A stretch of 47,724 bases of DNA, taken from NCBI GenBank assembly GCA_902760805.1, contig CACWHY010000030.1, positions 1 through 47,724 on the forward strand, written 5' to 3'. Origin of the DNA: Ruminococcus flavefaciens (GTDB taxonomy: Bacteria; Bacillota; Clostridia; Oscillospirales; Ruminococcaceae). Positions 8,777 through 19,223 of the stretch are shown in pieces (the stretch's first letter is position 1; every line of letters starts with the position of its first letter). A model generated the notes under the pieces. The model did not search any database and had not been told where the DNA came from. It saw nothing but the letters and a program-made list of their open reading frames with translations. The position numbers and the translations under genes are program-made.

Positions 8777-9648
8777 GGCGTGAGCTTTTTGAGGAGTGCG
8801 TTTCCCTCCTGGAAAAGTCCGGGAATGAGGACGCAGCCTTCGATACGACCTGCATTTTTGAGGACATTTTGGAGGAACGCCACCCGCTGTTTTCGCCGCT
8901 TAGCCAAGTCCCCTCTGACAAGGAGAGGACGATCCGCAGTCTGGCGGAAAGGCGCAGTGAGGGCTATCCCCTGCAATATCTGCTGGGTAAGTGGGAATTC
9001 TTCGGCTACCCCTTCGCAGTTGGCGAGGGCGTGCTGATCCCCCGGCCGGACACAGAGGCTCTCTGCGAGCTGGCCATTGAGATCTGCCGGAAGGAGCAGC
9101 TCAGCTCCCCGAGGATCATGGATCTTTGCTCAGGAAGCGGCTGTCTGGCCATAACTCTGAAAAAAGAGCTGCCGCTGGCGCAGGTCACTGCGGCGGAGCT
9201 CTCAGAAAAGGCGCTGCCCTTTCTGAAAGAGAACATAAAGCTGAACGACGCCCAGGTGGAGCTGGTGCAGGGGGACGTTACCGACCCTCAGCTGGCCGCA
9301 GCCCACGCAGGCCTTGACATGATCGTCAGCAATCCGCCCTACCTTACGGCGGAGGAAATGGCGTCCCTCCAGACCGAGGTCACCCATGAGCCGGCTATGG
9401 CTCTTGACGGCGGCAGGGACGGTCTGGACTTCTACCGTGCTATCGCTAAGATCTGGCGGAGCTCCCTTAAAGAAGGCGGCTGGATCTGCTTTGAATTCGG
9501 CGATAAGCAGCATGAGGACGTTGGAAAAATACTTGCCGAGAACGGCTTTGAAAATATCACCTTCCGCCGGGACCTTGCCGGGATAGTCCGGTGTGCGGCG
9601 GCAAAAAGATCAGGAGGACCTAACAATGGCAAAGAAGGAACTTGCTAA
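8770..9648 (+). CDS. prmC: Peptide chain release factor N5-glutamine methyltransferase
   Basis: This 292-residue enzyme methylates the GGQ glutamine of release factors RF1 and RF2 using S-adenosylmethionine. The N-terminal helical domain includes the substrate-recognition stretch with [16 protein letters not shown]. The Rossmann-like methyltransferase domain has motif I around LCSGSGCLA (about 119-127) and the catalytic NPPY at residues 188-191. The start overlaps the yqhQ stop by seven bases. The 3' end overlaps recA by 23 bases, and the recA ribosome site lies inside prmC. Length and motifs are normal. Confidence 0.95.
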   Translation: MVRRELFEECVSLLEKSGNEDAAFDTTCIFEDILEERHPLFSPLSQVPSDKERTIRSLAERRSEGYPLQYLLGKWEFFGYPFAVGEGVLIPRPDTEALCELAIEICRKEQLSSPRIMDLCSGSGCLAITLKKELPLAQVTAAELSEKALPFLKENIKLNDAQVELVQGDVTDPQLAAAHAGLDMIVSNPPYLTAEEMASLQTEVTHEPAMALDGGRDGLDFYRAIAKIWRSSLKEGGWICFEFGDKQHEDVGKILAENGFENITFRRDLAGIVRCAAAKRSGGPNNGKEGTC

Positions 9649-10825
9649 AAAGCCTACAGTTGTGCGTGTTACTGCCAAGGAGGACAAGAAGTCCGCTCTG
9701 GACACCGCCCTGAAGCAGATCGAGAAAAAATACGGCGCCGGCGCTGTTATGCGCCTTGGCCAGACCAAGACCCTGAACGTGGACGCTATCCCTACCGGCT
9801 CGCTGACCCTGGATATGGCTCTGGGCATCGGCGGCGTCCCCAGAGGACGTATCGTCGAGATCTACGGACCTGAGAGCTCCGGTAAGACCACAGTTGCGCT
9901 CTCAGTCATCGCCCAGGCTCAGAAGCTGGATGGCGAGGCCGCATTCATCGACGTTGAGCACGCCCTTGACCCTGAATACGCAAAGGCTCTTGGAGTTGAC
10001 ATCGACAACCTGCTGGTATCTCAGCCGGACAGCGGTGAGCAGGCTCTTGAGATCGCCGAGGCTCTGATCCGCTCAGGCGCTATCGACGTCATCGTTCTTG
10101 ACTCGATCGCCGCTATGACTACCCGTGCCGAGATCGACGGCGAAATGGGTGACCTCCACGTTGGACAGCTGGCAAGACTTATGTCTCAGGCCATGAGAAA
10201 GCTGACTGCGGCTATCTCCAAGTCCAACTGCGTTGCGATCTTCATCAACCAGATCCGTGAAAAGATCGGCGTTATGTACGGCAACCCCGAGACCACTCCC
10301 GGCGGCCGTGCCCTGAAATTCTACTCCTCAGTTCGTATCGAGGTCAGAAAGGGCGAGGCTATCAAGGAGGGCTCAAACATCATCGGCGCAAGCACCCGCT
10401 GCAAGGTGGTAAAGAACAAGGTTGCTCCTCCCTTCAAGGAAGCAGAGTTCGATATGATGTACGGTCAGGGCATCTCCCGTACAGGCGAGCTCCTCGACCT
10501 GGCGGTGGAGCTGGACATCATCAAGAAGGGCGGATCTTGGTTCAGCTATAACGACCAGAAGCTGGGACAGGGCCGTGACAACGTTAAGGAGCTGCTGAAA
10601 AACGACCCCGAGCTCATGAAGGAGATCGAGGATCAGGTAATGGCCCGCAAGGACGAGCTGGGAAGCGCTCCTGCTGCTAAGAAGGAAAAGAAGGGCAAGG
10701 CCGCTGCTGCCGCTAAGGAGGCCGCAGAGGACGCTCCCACTGGAAACGCTCCCGCCGGCGGCGAGGACGACATCCTGGCCAATATCGACGAGGACTTCGA
10801 GGAGTTCACTCCTGCTGAGGAATAA
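9626..10825 (+). CDS. recA: Recombinase RecA
   Basis: RecA binds single-stranded DNA, drives strand exchange, and activates LexA cleavage. The Walker A motif GPESSGKTT is at about residues 81-89. [10 protein letters not shown] (Walker B region), the L1/L2 loop regions and [10 protein letters not shown] are all present. An in-frame start at 9593 is open, but AGGAGG at 9612-9617 is nine bases before the ATG at 9626 and the MAKKEL start fits, giving 399 residues. The C-terminal tail (from about 345) is long and low-complexity, with a Lys/Ala stretch followed by an acidic end. It overlaps prmC by 23 bases and recX by one. No intein is present. Confidence 0.97.
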   Translation: MAKKELAKKPTVVRVTAKEDKKSALDTALKQIEKKYGAGAVMRLGQTKTLNVDAIPTGSLTLDMALGIGGVPRGRIVEIYGPESSGKTTVALSVIAQAQKLDGEAAFIDVEHALDPEYAKALGVDIDNLLVSQPDSGEQALEIAEALIRSGAIDVIVLDSIAAMTTRAEIDGEMGDLHVGQLARLMSQAMRKLTAAISKSNCVAIFINQIREKIGVMYGNPETTPGGRALKFYSSVRIEVRKGEAIKEGSNIIGASTRCKVVKNKVAPPFKEAEFDMMYGQGISRTGELLDLAVELDIIKKGGSWFSYNDQKLGQGRDNVKELLKNDPELMKEIEDQVMARKDELGSAPAAKKEKKGKAAAAAKEAAEDAPTGNAPAGGEDDILANIDEDFEEFTPAEE

Positions 10826-11460
10826 TGGAGATCGTTGGCCTGAAGCTATATAAGGGCACTACCTTTGAGGCTGAGCTGGACGACGGCCGGAGGCTCTACC
10901 TCCATGCCGACATCATCAGCGACTTCGGCGTCCGGAAGGGCATGATCCTTGATTGGGATCTGCTGAGAAGGATCGTTTACGCCTCAAACCTCCGCAGAGC
11001 CTATCAGTATGCACTGTACTGCCTGGACTACCGGGACTATTCGGCGGAGGATATGTTTGAAAAGCTGAAAAAGACATATAAAAGCGAAAAGCTCTGCCTT
11101 GACGTGGTCAGGAAGCTGGCTGCGGCAGGCCTCATCGACGACAGGCGCTATGCGGAAAAGCTGGCCAGACGCCTTGTGGTCTCACGGAAGTTCGGCTATC
11201 GCCGGGCAAAGCGTGAGATCCTGCAAAAGGGCATCGACCCGGACACCGCCGAGGAGGCGCTGGAGGGTTTTTCCCAATATTTCGAGGAAAATCTGGCGGA
11301 GCTCATAGAGAACAAGCACTCCCGGCTGCTCACAGACAGCAGCGACAGGAGAAGCATCGAAAAAGTTAAGAGCGCTCTTGTGCGCTACGGCTACGGCTAT
11401 GACGAGATCAACCGGGCCGTGAGCGAATATCTGGAGAGCGCAGATGAGATGGAGGACTGA
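10825..11460 (+). CDS. recX: Regulatory protein RecX
   Basis: The 211-residue protein starts on the last base of the recA stop codon (TAATG). RecX proteins bind RecA filaments and limit their activity. The sequence shows the three-helix repeats typical of the family: ALYCLDYRDYSAEDMFEKL, then VVRKLAAAGLIDDRRYAEKLAR, then REILQKGIDPDTAEEALE and a fourth unit near KVKSALVRYGYGYDEINRAV. An N-terminal extension of about 65 residues is also usual in Firmicute RecX. Coupling to recA matches the known regulatory relationship. It is highly charged and has no enzyme motif. Confidence 0.93.
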   Translation: MEIVGLKLYKGTTFEAELDDGRRLYLHADIISDFGVRKGMILDWDLLRRIVYASNLRRAYQYALYCLDYRDYSAEDMFEKLKKTYKSEKLCLDVVRKLAAAGLIDDRRYAEKLARRLVVSRKFGYRRAKREILQKGIDPDTAEEALEGFSQYFEENLAELIENKHSRLLTDSSDRRSIEKVKSALVRYGYGYDEINRAVSEYLESADEMED

Positions 11461-11463
11461 CTG

Positions 11464-12795
11464 ATGCCTATTAAGGTTGGAATGGTATCGCTGGGCTGCT
11501 CAAAAAATCTGGTGGATTCCGAGAGAATGCTCAGCAAGCTCAGGCGAAAGGGCTATGAGCTCGTTACAGAGCCCGGCCTTGCCGATGTTGCGGTGGTCAA
11601 TACCTGCGGATTTATCCAGTCCGCTAAGGAGGAGGCTATCGAGACTATCCTGGAGCTGGGCAAGCTCAAGGAGGACGGCACCCTGAAAAAGATCGTGGTC
11701 ACAGGCTGCCTTGTTGAGAGGTACAAGGAGCAGGTAGCTGAGCAGTTTCCCGAGGCCGACGCTGTTGTCGGTATCGGCAGCAATAAGGACATCACCGACG
11801 TGCTGGATCACGTCCTTGCAAACGAGAGATACATCAAGTTCGCACCCAAGCTGGATGCCGAGCTCACAGGCGAGAGGATCATCTCCACCCTGCCGTTCTT
11901 CTCCTATCTGAAGGTGGCTGAGGGCTGCTCAAACTGCTGCACCTACTGCGCTATACCTCAGATCAGGGGAAAATTCCGCAGCGTCCCCATGGAGGACGTG
12001 CTGAAGGAGGCAAGGTGGCTGGCGGAAAACGGCGTCACTGAGCTGGTGGTCATCGCACAGGACACCTCACGCTACGGCGAGGACCTTTACGGTGAGTCAA
12101 AGCTGCCGGAGCTCCTTCGTGAGCTGTGCAAGATCGAGGGCCTGCGCTGGATTCGCACCCTGTACTGCTATCCCGAGCGGATCACAGATGAGCTGCTGGA
12201 GACCATTTCAAGCGAGGAAAAGCTGGTGAAGTACATGGAGATACCGATCCAGCACTGCAATAAGGACATTCTCTCCCGCATGAACCGCTGGGGCAGCACC
12301 GAGGAGCTTGAGGCTCTCTTCGCCCATATCCGTGAGAAGATCCCCGGCGTTATCCTGAGAACCACCCTGATCACCGGCTTCCCCGGTGAGACTGAGGAGC
12401 AGTTCACCGAGCTGGCAGAGTTCGTCCAGAGAGTCCGCTTTGACAGGCTTGGCTGCTTCGCCTACTCCCGTGAGGACGGCACCAAGTCCTATGACTTCCC
12501 CGACCAGATCGAGCCGGAGGTGGCTGGCCGCCGTGCTGAGATCATAATGGAGCAGCAGCTCCTCGTCAGCAGCAGCAACAACGAAAAGCTCATGGACAAA
12601 GAGCTCACCGCAGTTGTTGAGGGCTTTGACCGCTTTGCTGAGTGCTGGTTCGGAAGAACTGAGATGGACGCTCCCGACATTGACGGAAAGGTGTTCTTTA
12701 CCTCGGAAAAGCCCTTATCTGTGGGAGAATACGTCAAGATAAGGATCACTGACACGCTTGACTATGACCTGATAGGAGAGGTGATCGAAGAATGA
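11464..12795 (+). CDS. rimO: Ribosomal protein S12 methylthiotransferase RimO
   Basis: This 443-residue radical-SAM enzyme adds a methylthio group to the conserved Asp of ribosomal protein S12. The N-terminal MTTase domain has the three cluster cysteines C12 (SLGCSKN), C48 (NTCGF) and C82 (TGCLVE). The radical SAM motif is C155-x3-C159-x2-C162. A C-terminal TRAM domain follows (about 375-440). The SLGCSKNLVDSE start distinguishes RimO from MiaB. It starts three bases after recX stops and its end overlaps pgsA by four bases, so it is part of the operon. The length is normal. Confidence 0.95.
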   Translation: MPIKVGMVSLGCSKNLVDSERMLSKLRRKGYELVTEPGLADVAVVNTCGFIQSAKEEAIETILELGKLKEDGTLKKIVVTGCLVERYKEQVAEQFPEADAVVGIGSNKDITDVLDHVLANERYIKFAPKLDAELTGERIISTLPFFSYLKVAEGCSNCCTYCAIPQIRGKFRSVPMEDVLKEARWLAENGVTELVVIAQDTSRYGEDLYGESKLPELLRELCKIEGLRWIRTLYCYPERITDELLETISSEEKLVKYMEIPIQHCNKDILSRMNRWGSTEELEALFAHIREKIPGVILRTTLITGFPGETEEQFTELAEFVQRVRFDRLGCFAYSREDGTKSYDFPDQIEPEVAGRRAEIIMEQQLLVSSSNNEKLMDKELTAVVEGFDRFAECWFGRTEMDAPDIDGKVFFTSEKPLSVGEYVKIRITDTLDYDLIGEVIEE

Positions 12796-13376
12796 ATCTC
12801 CCAAATAAACTGACTCTTCTGCGAGTCCTCCTCATACCCTTCTTCCTGGTATTCATGTACTGGAAGATCCCCTACCACTACCTGATTGCCCTGATCATCT
12901 ACGCAGGGGCCTCCATTACTGATGCCCTTGACGGAAAGATCGCAAGGAAGAACAACCTGGTGACCAATTTCGGAAAGTTCCTTGACCCCCTTGCCGACAA
13001 GATCTTAGTGCTTGCGGCACTGGCTGTTTTTGTGGAGATCCCTGAGATCCGCATCGGAGCTATCCCTCTGATCATCATCAGTGCAAGAGAATTCATGGTG
13101 TCCGGACTGCGCCTTCTTGCGGCAAACAGCGGCGTAGTAGTTGCGGCCGGAATGTGGGGCAAGCTGAAAACTGCCTTCACCATGGTGGCAATAATCGCCT
13201 CGCTGGTATGGCTAAGCGCCTGCAAGGACTTCAGCTTCGGCTTCCCCAAGGCATTTGTCAGCGCTGTGGACAACGTTGTGATCCCGATCCTCATGTGGAT
13301 CTCAGTGATACTGACAGTGATCTCAGGCTGCATTTACCTAAAGGGCTATTGGCACCTTATCGACTCCGACAAGTAA
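12792..13376 (+). CDS. pgsA: CDP-diacylglycerol-glycerol-3-phosphate 3-phosphatidyltransferase
   Basis: This 194-residue membrane enzyme makes phosphatidylglycerol phosphate from CDP-diacylglycerol and glycerol-3-phosphate. The CDP-alcohol phosphotransferase motif is complete: D44-x2-D47-G48-x2-A51-R52-x8-G61-x3-D65-x3-D69. Several hydrophobic helices surround it (about 8-24, 29-44, 73-90, 95-112, 125-140 and 160-182). Its ATG overlaps the rimO stop (ATGA). The recA-recX-rimO-pgsA order resembles the pgsA-cinA-recA neighbourhoods common in Firmicutes, although cinA is absent. Confidence 0.93.
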   Translation: MNLPNKLTLLRVLLIPFFLVFMYWKIPYHYLIALIIYAGASITDALDGKIARKNNLVTNFGKFLDPLADKILVLAALAVFVEIPEIRIGAIPLIIISAREFMVSGLRLLAANSGVVVAAGMWGKLKTAFTMVAIIASLVWLSACKDFSFGFPKAFVSAVDNVVIPILMWISVILTVISGCIYLKGYWHLIDSDK

Positions 13377-13400
13377 ACGCTTTCGCAAAGGAGGGTGCGT

Positions 13401-13781
13401 ATGAAACACTGTGCAGGCCAGATCAAATATCTGGTCGCCATAAGAGAACTCTCCGAGAAGGACGAGTTCATCAGATGCGTGACGATCTCCCGTCATCTGG
13501 GAGTTTCCCGGCCCAGCGTCAGCAAGATGCTCAGATGTCTTGCCAACTCAGGGCTGGTCTATGAAGACTTCTGCAACAGCGTAGTGCTGACTCCCGAGGG
13601 CGAGAAGGCGGCTGACGAGATCTTCTCCAGCTTTGGGGAGGTCTACACATTTTTCCACAAGTTCCTGAAGCTGCCGGCGCAGGAGGCTCATGAGCAGGCC
13701 ATAAAGTTCGTGACGGAGTTCCCCACAGACACCTGTGACCGCCTAAAGCACATCGTAAGGCGCACGCTGAAGAAGAAATAA
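13401..13781 (+). CDS. DtxR/MntR-like winged-helix regulator
   Basis: The 126-residue protein starts at the ATG at 13401 behind AAAGGAGGG. A GTG two codons earlier is open but too close to the ribosome site. Residues about 8-65 form an HTH: YLVAIREL...VTISRHLGVSRPSVSKMLRCL, followed by a wing with LTPEGEKAADEI. This is the arrangement of iron/manganese-dependent DtxR/MntR repressors. The C-terminal half (about 75-126) is a short helical dimerisation-like region. It retains a few acidic, His and Cys residues (HEQ, DTCD) but no SH3 domain. The metal and target genes are unknown. It is the last gene of the operon, before the hairpins. Confidence 0.78.
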   Translation: MKHCAGQIKYLVAIRELSEKDEFIRCVTISRHLGVSRPSVSKMLRCLANSGLVYEDFCNSVVLTPEGEKAADEIFSSFGEVYTFFHKFLKLPAQEAHEQAIKFVTEFPTDTCDRLKHIVRRTLKKK

Positions 13782-13784
13782 AAA

Positions 13785-13843
13785 CGGGCGGAGATCTCCG
13801 CCCCGCATATACAAAAAGGGGCTGCGGTCGCAGTCCCTTTTTC
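13785..13843 (+). terminator. Stacked hairpins closing the citrate synthase-recA operon
   Basis: Positions 13786-13803 are a perfect 18-base palindrome (GGGCGGAGA/TCTCCGCCC). It is followed by a second hairpin at about 13813-13842 with arms A5G3-GCTGCG and CGCAG-TCCCTTTTT that ends in a T run. Together they should end the plus-strand operon. Confidence 0.8.
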
Positions 13844-13871
13844 ATGCTCTTGCTTGCTGCAAGGGCGCAAA

Positions 13872-13899
13872 AAAACGGAAGCCAAAAGGCTTCCGTTTT
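13872..13899 (-). terminator. Rho-independent terminator of secDF
   Basis: A 12-bp stem, AAAACGGAAGCC/GGCTTCCGTTTT, with an AAAA loop is flanked by A and T runs. It lies eight bases beyond the secF stop on the minus strand. Its symmetry means it could also stop plus-strand readthrough. Confidence 0.88.
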
Positions 13900-13906
13900 A
13901 GTTTCA

Positions 13907-14875
13907 TTACTTCTTTGCGCTTGCCTTCTTCTTGGCCTCTCTGCCCTTCAGCCATGACCATGTTACAGGTGCAACGAAGAGCGATGAGTAGGTACCAGAG
14001 ATAAGACCGAATACCAGCGGTACTGAGAATGTCAGCAGCGATGTATAGCCGCTTACCAGTACCACGATGGTAACTACCAGCATGGTGCCGATAGTTGTCA
14101 GCGAAGTTCTGATAGAACGTGTGAGAGACTGTGTGCAGCCAAGGTTGATCAGCTCATTGAGAGTTGCCTTGGGATAGAGGGCTCTGTTCTCACGAATTCT
14201 GTCGTAGATAACGATAGTATTGTTGATAGAGTAGCCCAGGATCGTCAGGATAACGGCAACGATGTTTGAGTTGAACTCGAAGCCGAAGAGGATCGAAGCT
14301 GCTAAGGCTACCAGCAGGTCGTGGCAAAGTGCGAAAATTGAGCAGATACCAGCTGACCAGCCGCCGATCTTCTTAAATCTGATAGCGATGTAGATGATGA
14401 TAACGATAGCTGCAAAGATGATAGCTACCAGACACTTCAGCAGGAACTCACGTCCTGATGAGGGGCTAACGTCGTTTGAATCGAAGAGCTCAAGCTGTGC
14501 ATCGGGGAACTGTGTGTTCAGCTTCTCGGTGAGCTCGTGCTGTCTGTCAGCGTTGAGGCCTTCCTCAGAAGTGAAGGAGATAGTGAGCTGATCTCCGCCT
14601 GTATCCAGGTTCTTACCTGTTCTGACAGTTACGGGAACATTTACCAGCTCCTTGACGGAAGACTGAGCTGCATTAGTATCAATGCTGCCGGAGTAGTTAT
14701 AGGTGATAACAGTACCGCCCTTGAACTCGATAGCGAAGTGTACGCCACGAATGATGATGCCTGCGGTAAGTGCCACAACAACTGCGATGACGATACCCAG
14801 GATCATTCTTTTCTTTGAGCAGAAATCGTATGCTTTCACATTAGCTGCGGGAGTAACGTTCTTGTTCTTGCTCAT
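13907..14875 (-). CDS. secF: Protein translocase subunit SecF
   Basis: This 322-residue inner-membrane protein works with SecD and SecYEG, using the proton gradient to help secreted proteins off the translocon. It has one N-terminal membrane helix (about 24-44), an extracytoplasmic domain with the SecD/SecF FAIEFKGGT motif, and a cluster of five helices after about residue 150. The cluster contains the conserved SINNTIVIYDRIREN and SLTRSIRTSLTT blocks. It begins four bases inside the end of secD (ATGA), as expected for a coupled pair. The end is basic and Lys/Ala-rich. Confidence 0.95.
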   Translation of the reverse strand: MSKNKNVTPAANVKAYDFCSKKRMILGIVIAVVVALTAGIIIRGVHFAIEFKGGTVITYNYSGSIDTNAAQSSVKELVNVPVTVRTGKNLDTGGDQLTISFTSEEGLNADRQHELTEKLNTQFPDAQLELFDSNDVSPSSGREFLLKCLVAIIFAAIVIIIYIAIRFKKIGGWSAGICSIFALCHDLLVALAASILFGFEFNSNIVAVILTILGYSINNTIVIYDRIRENRALYPKATLNELINLGCTQSLTRSIRTSLTTIGTMLVVTIVVLVSGYTSLLTFSVPLVFGLISGTYSSLFVAPVTWSWLKGREAKKKASAKK

Positions 14876-16281
14876 TTCTCGTCACCTCCATAAAGCTTTC
14901 TGTTCCTGATCATCTTCGACAGTGAAGTTACCATAAGGCGTGATGCGAATACGCCGAAGATGAAGTTGCAGATAACACCTGCAAGGAGGGTAAATCCGAA
15001 GGAGTAAACAACGCCCTCAGCAGTTGCGCCGAACATACGGAAGATCGTGCTGTTGAGGATCTTCGAGAAGAAGCTGGAGGGAACTCCAAATGCGCCCATG
15101 AGTATGATAGCGATGAGAACGTTAGTAACGTTACCGTCAAGGATAGCCGAGAAGGCTCTCTTATAGGCAACACGGATAGCGGAGTCAAGGGGCTTTCCTG
15201 AGCGGAGCTCCTCCTTGATACGCTCGCCTGTGATGATGTTTGCGTCAACGCCCATGCCGACTGACAGGATGATACCGGCGATACCGGGGATAGTCAGTGT
15301 TGAGCCGTGCATGAAGCCAAACCAGCCTGTTACGGCTGCGATAGAGCCTGCGATCTGACCGCAGAGAGCGATGACTGCCACAAAGCCGGGGACCTTGTAG
15401 AGGATCATCATGTAAACTGCGATAAGTCCGAAGGAGATAGCTGCTGCAAGAAGGATAGCGTCCAGAGAGCCCTCACCCATTGTAGGAGAAATGGTCTTGA
15501 AGCTGGAGGTTATCATCTTGAAGGGCAGCGCACCTGAGTTGATCTGATCTGAGAGCTTCTTAGCGGAGTCGCTGTCGAAGCTGCCGGAGATAACAGCGTT
15601 TCCGTCAGTGATGATGCTGTTGACGGAGGGAGCTGAGATCATGGTGTTGTCCATCCAGATCGAGATAGGTGTTGATGTACCTGCAAGCTCGCCTGTAGCG
15701 TCGGCGAACTTCTGCTTGCCTGAATCGTTGAGTTTCAGTGAAACTACCCACTGAAGGTCTCCGTTGTCGTTAGGCTGCTGGCCATAGTTAGCCTCAGCGA
15801 TGTCCTCACCCTTGAGAACGATCTCGCCGGTAGGGATAGATTCGCCGTTTGCGTCCTGCTCCGTATCAGTGCCTTTACGGAAAGTGAGCTCAGCCATTTC
15901 ACCCAGCTCCTTAACGGATGCCTCGGGGTCGAAGTCGGTCTCGCCGGCCTGCCAGGGGAAACGGACGATGATCCTATCGCTCTTTTCGTCGCTGTATACC
16001 TCGTTATCGGTGATACCGAGAGAGGAGAGACGGGTCTTGATGACCGCAGTAGCAGCAGCAAGCTGAGTCTCGTTAGCGTCGTAGCCGTCAGCGGGAGCAA
16101 AAGTGACGTCAACACCGCCCTTGATGTCGATACCAAGGCGGATATCGTCTACACCCTTGACAACTGTCTTAGCGTTATCGCCGTAGTAGTAATCAAAACC
16201 GGCGACAGCTGAGAATGAGAAAAGTGCGATCAGGACAACGACAATGAAGAAAGTTGACTTGTTGATCTTTTTCACAGTCAT
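14872..16281 (-). CDS. secD: Protein translocase subunit SecD
   Basis: The 469-residue protein has an N-terminal helix (about 9-29), then the LGIDIKGGVDV motif and a large extracytoplasmic P1 domain (to about 270). Six C-terminal helices follow, including GVDANIITGERIKEEL and the conserved PTMGEGSLDA junction. SecD/SecF assist export, which fits an organism that secretes cellulosomal enzymes and lipoproteins. An AGGAGG site precedes the ATG, and a consensus promoter lies about 50-75 bases upstream. It overlaps secF by four bases. Length and motifs are normal. Confidence 0.95.
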   Translation of the reverse strand: MTVKKINKSTFFIVVVLIALFSFSAVAGFDYYYGDNAKTVVKGVDDIRLGIDIKGGVDVTFAPADGYDANETQLAAATAVIKTRLSSLGITDNEVYSDEKSDRIIVRFPWQAGETDFDPEASVKELGEMAELTFRKGTDTEQDANGESIPTGEIVLKGEDIAEANYGQQPNDNGDLQWVVSLKLNDSGKQKFADATGELAGTSTPISIWMDNTMISAPSVNSIITDGNAVISGSFDSDSAKKLSDQINSGALPFKMITSSFKTISPTMGEGSLDAILLAAAISFGLIAVYMMILYKVPGFVAVIALCGQIAGSIAAVTGWFGFMHGSTLTIPGIAGIILSVGMGVDANIITGERIKEELRSGKPLDSAIRVAYKRAFSAILDGNVTNVLIAIILMGAFGVPSSFFSKILNSTIFRMFGATAEGVVYSFGFTLLAGVICNFIFGVFASRLMVTSLSKMIRNRKLYGGDEK

Positions 16282-16326
16282 GTGCCTCCTAATAAATAAA
16301 TATGTGTCGCTATGACAATTACAATT

Positions 16327-16355
16327 ATTGTACTATATTTTCACAAGAAAGTCAA
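16327..16355 (-). promoter_or_regulatory. Sigma-A promoter for secDF
   Basis: On the minus strand TTGACT (16350-16355) and TACAAT (16327-16332) are separated by 17 bases, with an AT-rich leader leading to the secD ribosome site. Confidence 0.87.
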
Positions 16356-16449
16356 GCAATACTGGCAACAAAACAGTATTTTTCAAAATTCTGCACAATA
16401 AGCGGAGCTCATTTTTGCCATTACTGACAAAGGGGAGCCCCGTTCATGA

Positions 16450-16860
16450 TCATTTGAAGTGCTTCTGTGACAGCTTCAGGCGGTTCATAGCACGATTGAG
16501 TGCAGCCTGAGTCTGATAGTATTCCTTTATGCTCTGCTTTTGGCGGAGCCTTTCCTCGGCACGGGCACGGGCTTCCTCCGCACGCTTTACATCGATCTCC
16601 TCCGGGAGCTCGCAGGTATCCGCAAGGATGATAGCGTGGTCAGGCATGACCTCGATGAAGCCCTCAGAGATAGCGGCATACTGCCACTTGCCGTTCACCA
16701 TGTATTTCAGCTCACCTGTAGGCAGAGCCGTAACAAGGGGCTCATGACCGGCCATTATGCCGATGAGTCCGTCGATAGCGGTGATCACAAGGTGCTCGGT
16801 CTCGCCTTCAAAGAAGACCCTGTCCGAAGCGATTATCTCAAGATGAAAGGTCTTGCTCAT
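16450..16860 (-). CDS. atpC: ATP synthase F1 epsilon subunit
   Basis: The 136-residue protein has the N-terminal beta-sandwich (TFHLEIIASDRVFFEGE..., GLIGIMAGHEPLVTALPTG) and a C-terminal helical hairpin rich in Arg/Glu/Ala (about 88-135). Epsilon sits on the central stalk with gamma, links it to the c ring, and can inhibit ATP hydrolysis through the helical hairpin. A ribosome site, AAGGAGGG, lies in the 12-base gap after atpD. It is the last gene of the atp operon. No strong T-run hairpin was found downstream, only a short GGGGCTCCCC palindrome near 16433. Confidence 0.95.
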   Translation of the reverse strand: MSKTFHLEIIASDRVFFEGETEHLVITAIDGLIGIMAGHEPLVTALPTGELKYMVNGKWQYAAISEGFIEVMPDHAIILADTCELPEEIDVKRAEEARARAEERLRQKQSIKEYYQTQAALNRAMNRLKLSQKHFK

Positions 16861-16872
16861 GAGGGACCCTCC

Positions 16873-18303
<1,431 letters not shown>

Positions 18304-19212
18304 TTATTTTTCAACACTGCTCGCACCGCTGCATACCTCAGTTATCTCCTGAGTGATCGCAGCCTGACGTGCCCGGTTGTAGAGAAGGGACAGCTCCCTG
18401 ATCATGTCCTTAGCGCTGGTGGTGGCAGCGTCCATGGCAGTCATTCTTGCGTGCTGCTCGGAGCAGAATGCCTCTACCATAGCGCCGTAGATGATGCCCT
18501 TGGCGTAGTTTGGTATGAGGTAGCTCATTACCTCCTCTGGGTTAGGCTCGAATGAGGCCTTTGGCAGCTTTTTCATGGTGCCGTCAACTGCCTTTCCGAA
18601 GTGCTTTCTCTCAAAGGGCAGCAGCCGAACTGTTCTTGGCTCAGACTGGCTGGAATTGACCATATCCGTATAGATCAGGTGTACCTCGTCAAGCTCATGG
18701 TTCTCGAACTTCTCCAAAACAAGCTCAGCGATCTCTCTGGCACGGTAAAGGGTGGGATTTTGGGTGGTATACAGGAACTCGCTGTCAACGTAGGCTTTTT
18801 TGGCTTCACGCTTGCGGTTCTGGAAGTGCATACGTCCCACCTGACCCATGATGAAGAGGTAACAGTTGTCTATATCAGGAGCCTTTTTCAGCTCCTGCTC
18901 AGTGTATTTCAGGATATTGTGGTTGTAGCTCCCGCAAAGGCCCTTATCGGCGGTAATGACGATATAGCCCCTTTTTCGCTTATCCTCGGGGATATTGTCA
19001 CGCCTGTCGAAGTAGAGCTGGCGGGTGTGGGGAGTGTGCTCAAGAACGCTCTCGATAGTTGACTGTAGCTTGTAGAAGTAGGGCTCGGTGGCCTCAAGGG
19101 ACTTCCTGGCCTTTTTCAGCTTGGACGAGCTCATCAGGTACATCGCATTTGTGATCTTGAGGATCTGCTGGATACTGGCAACACGCTCCCGGATCTCTCT
19201 TATATTAGCCAC
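18304..19212 (-). CDS. atpG: ATP synthase F1 gamma subunit
   Basis: The 302-residue rotor subunit starts with GTG behind GAGGTGATCTC. The N-terminal coiled-coil helix (MANIREIRERVASIQQILKITNAM) and the C-terminal helix with MTAMDAATTSAKDMI and LYNRARQAAITQEITEV are the paired helices that turn inside the alpha3beta3 ring. ITADKGLCGSYN marks the Rossmann-like middle domain. It is slightly longer than many bacterial gammas because of charged insertions in the middle. It lies 11 bases after the fused delta-alpha gene. Confidence 0.95.
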   Translation of the reverse strand: MANIREIRERVASIQQILKITNAMYLMSSSKLKKARKSLEATEPYFYKLQSTIESVLEHTPHTRQLYFDRRDNIPEDKRKRGYIVITADKGLCGSYNHNILKYTEQELKKAPDIDNCYLFIMGQVGRMHFQNRKREAKKAYVDSEFLYTTQNPTLYRAREIAELVLEKFENHELDEVHLIYTDMVNSSQSEPRTVRLLPFERKHFGKAVDGTMKKLPKASFEPNPEEVMSYLIPNYAKGIIYGAMVEAFCSEQHARMTAMDAATTSAKDMIRELSLLYNRARQAAITQEITEVCSGASSVEK

Positions 19213-19223
19213 GAGATCACCTC

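Noticed and set aside
9626-10825. Intein or insertion in recA
   Set aside because: The core aligns without interruption; only the C-terminal tail is long and low-complexity.
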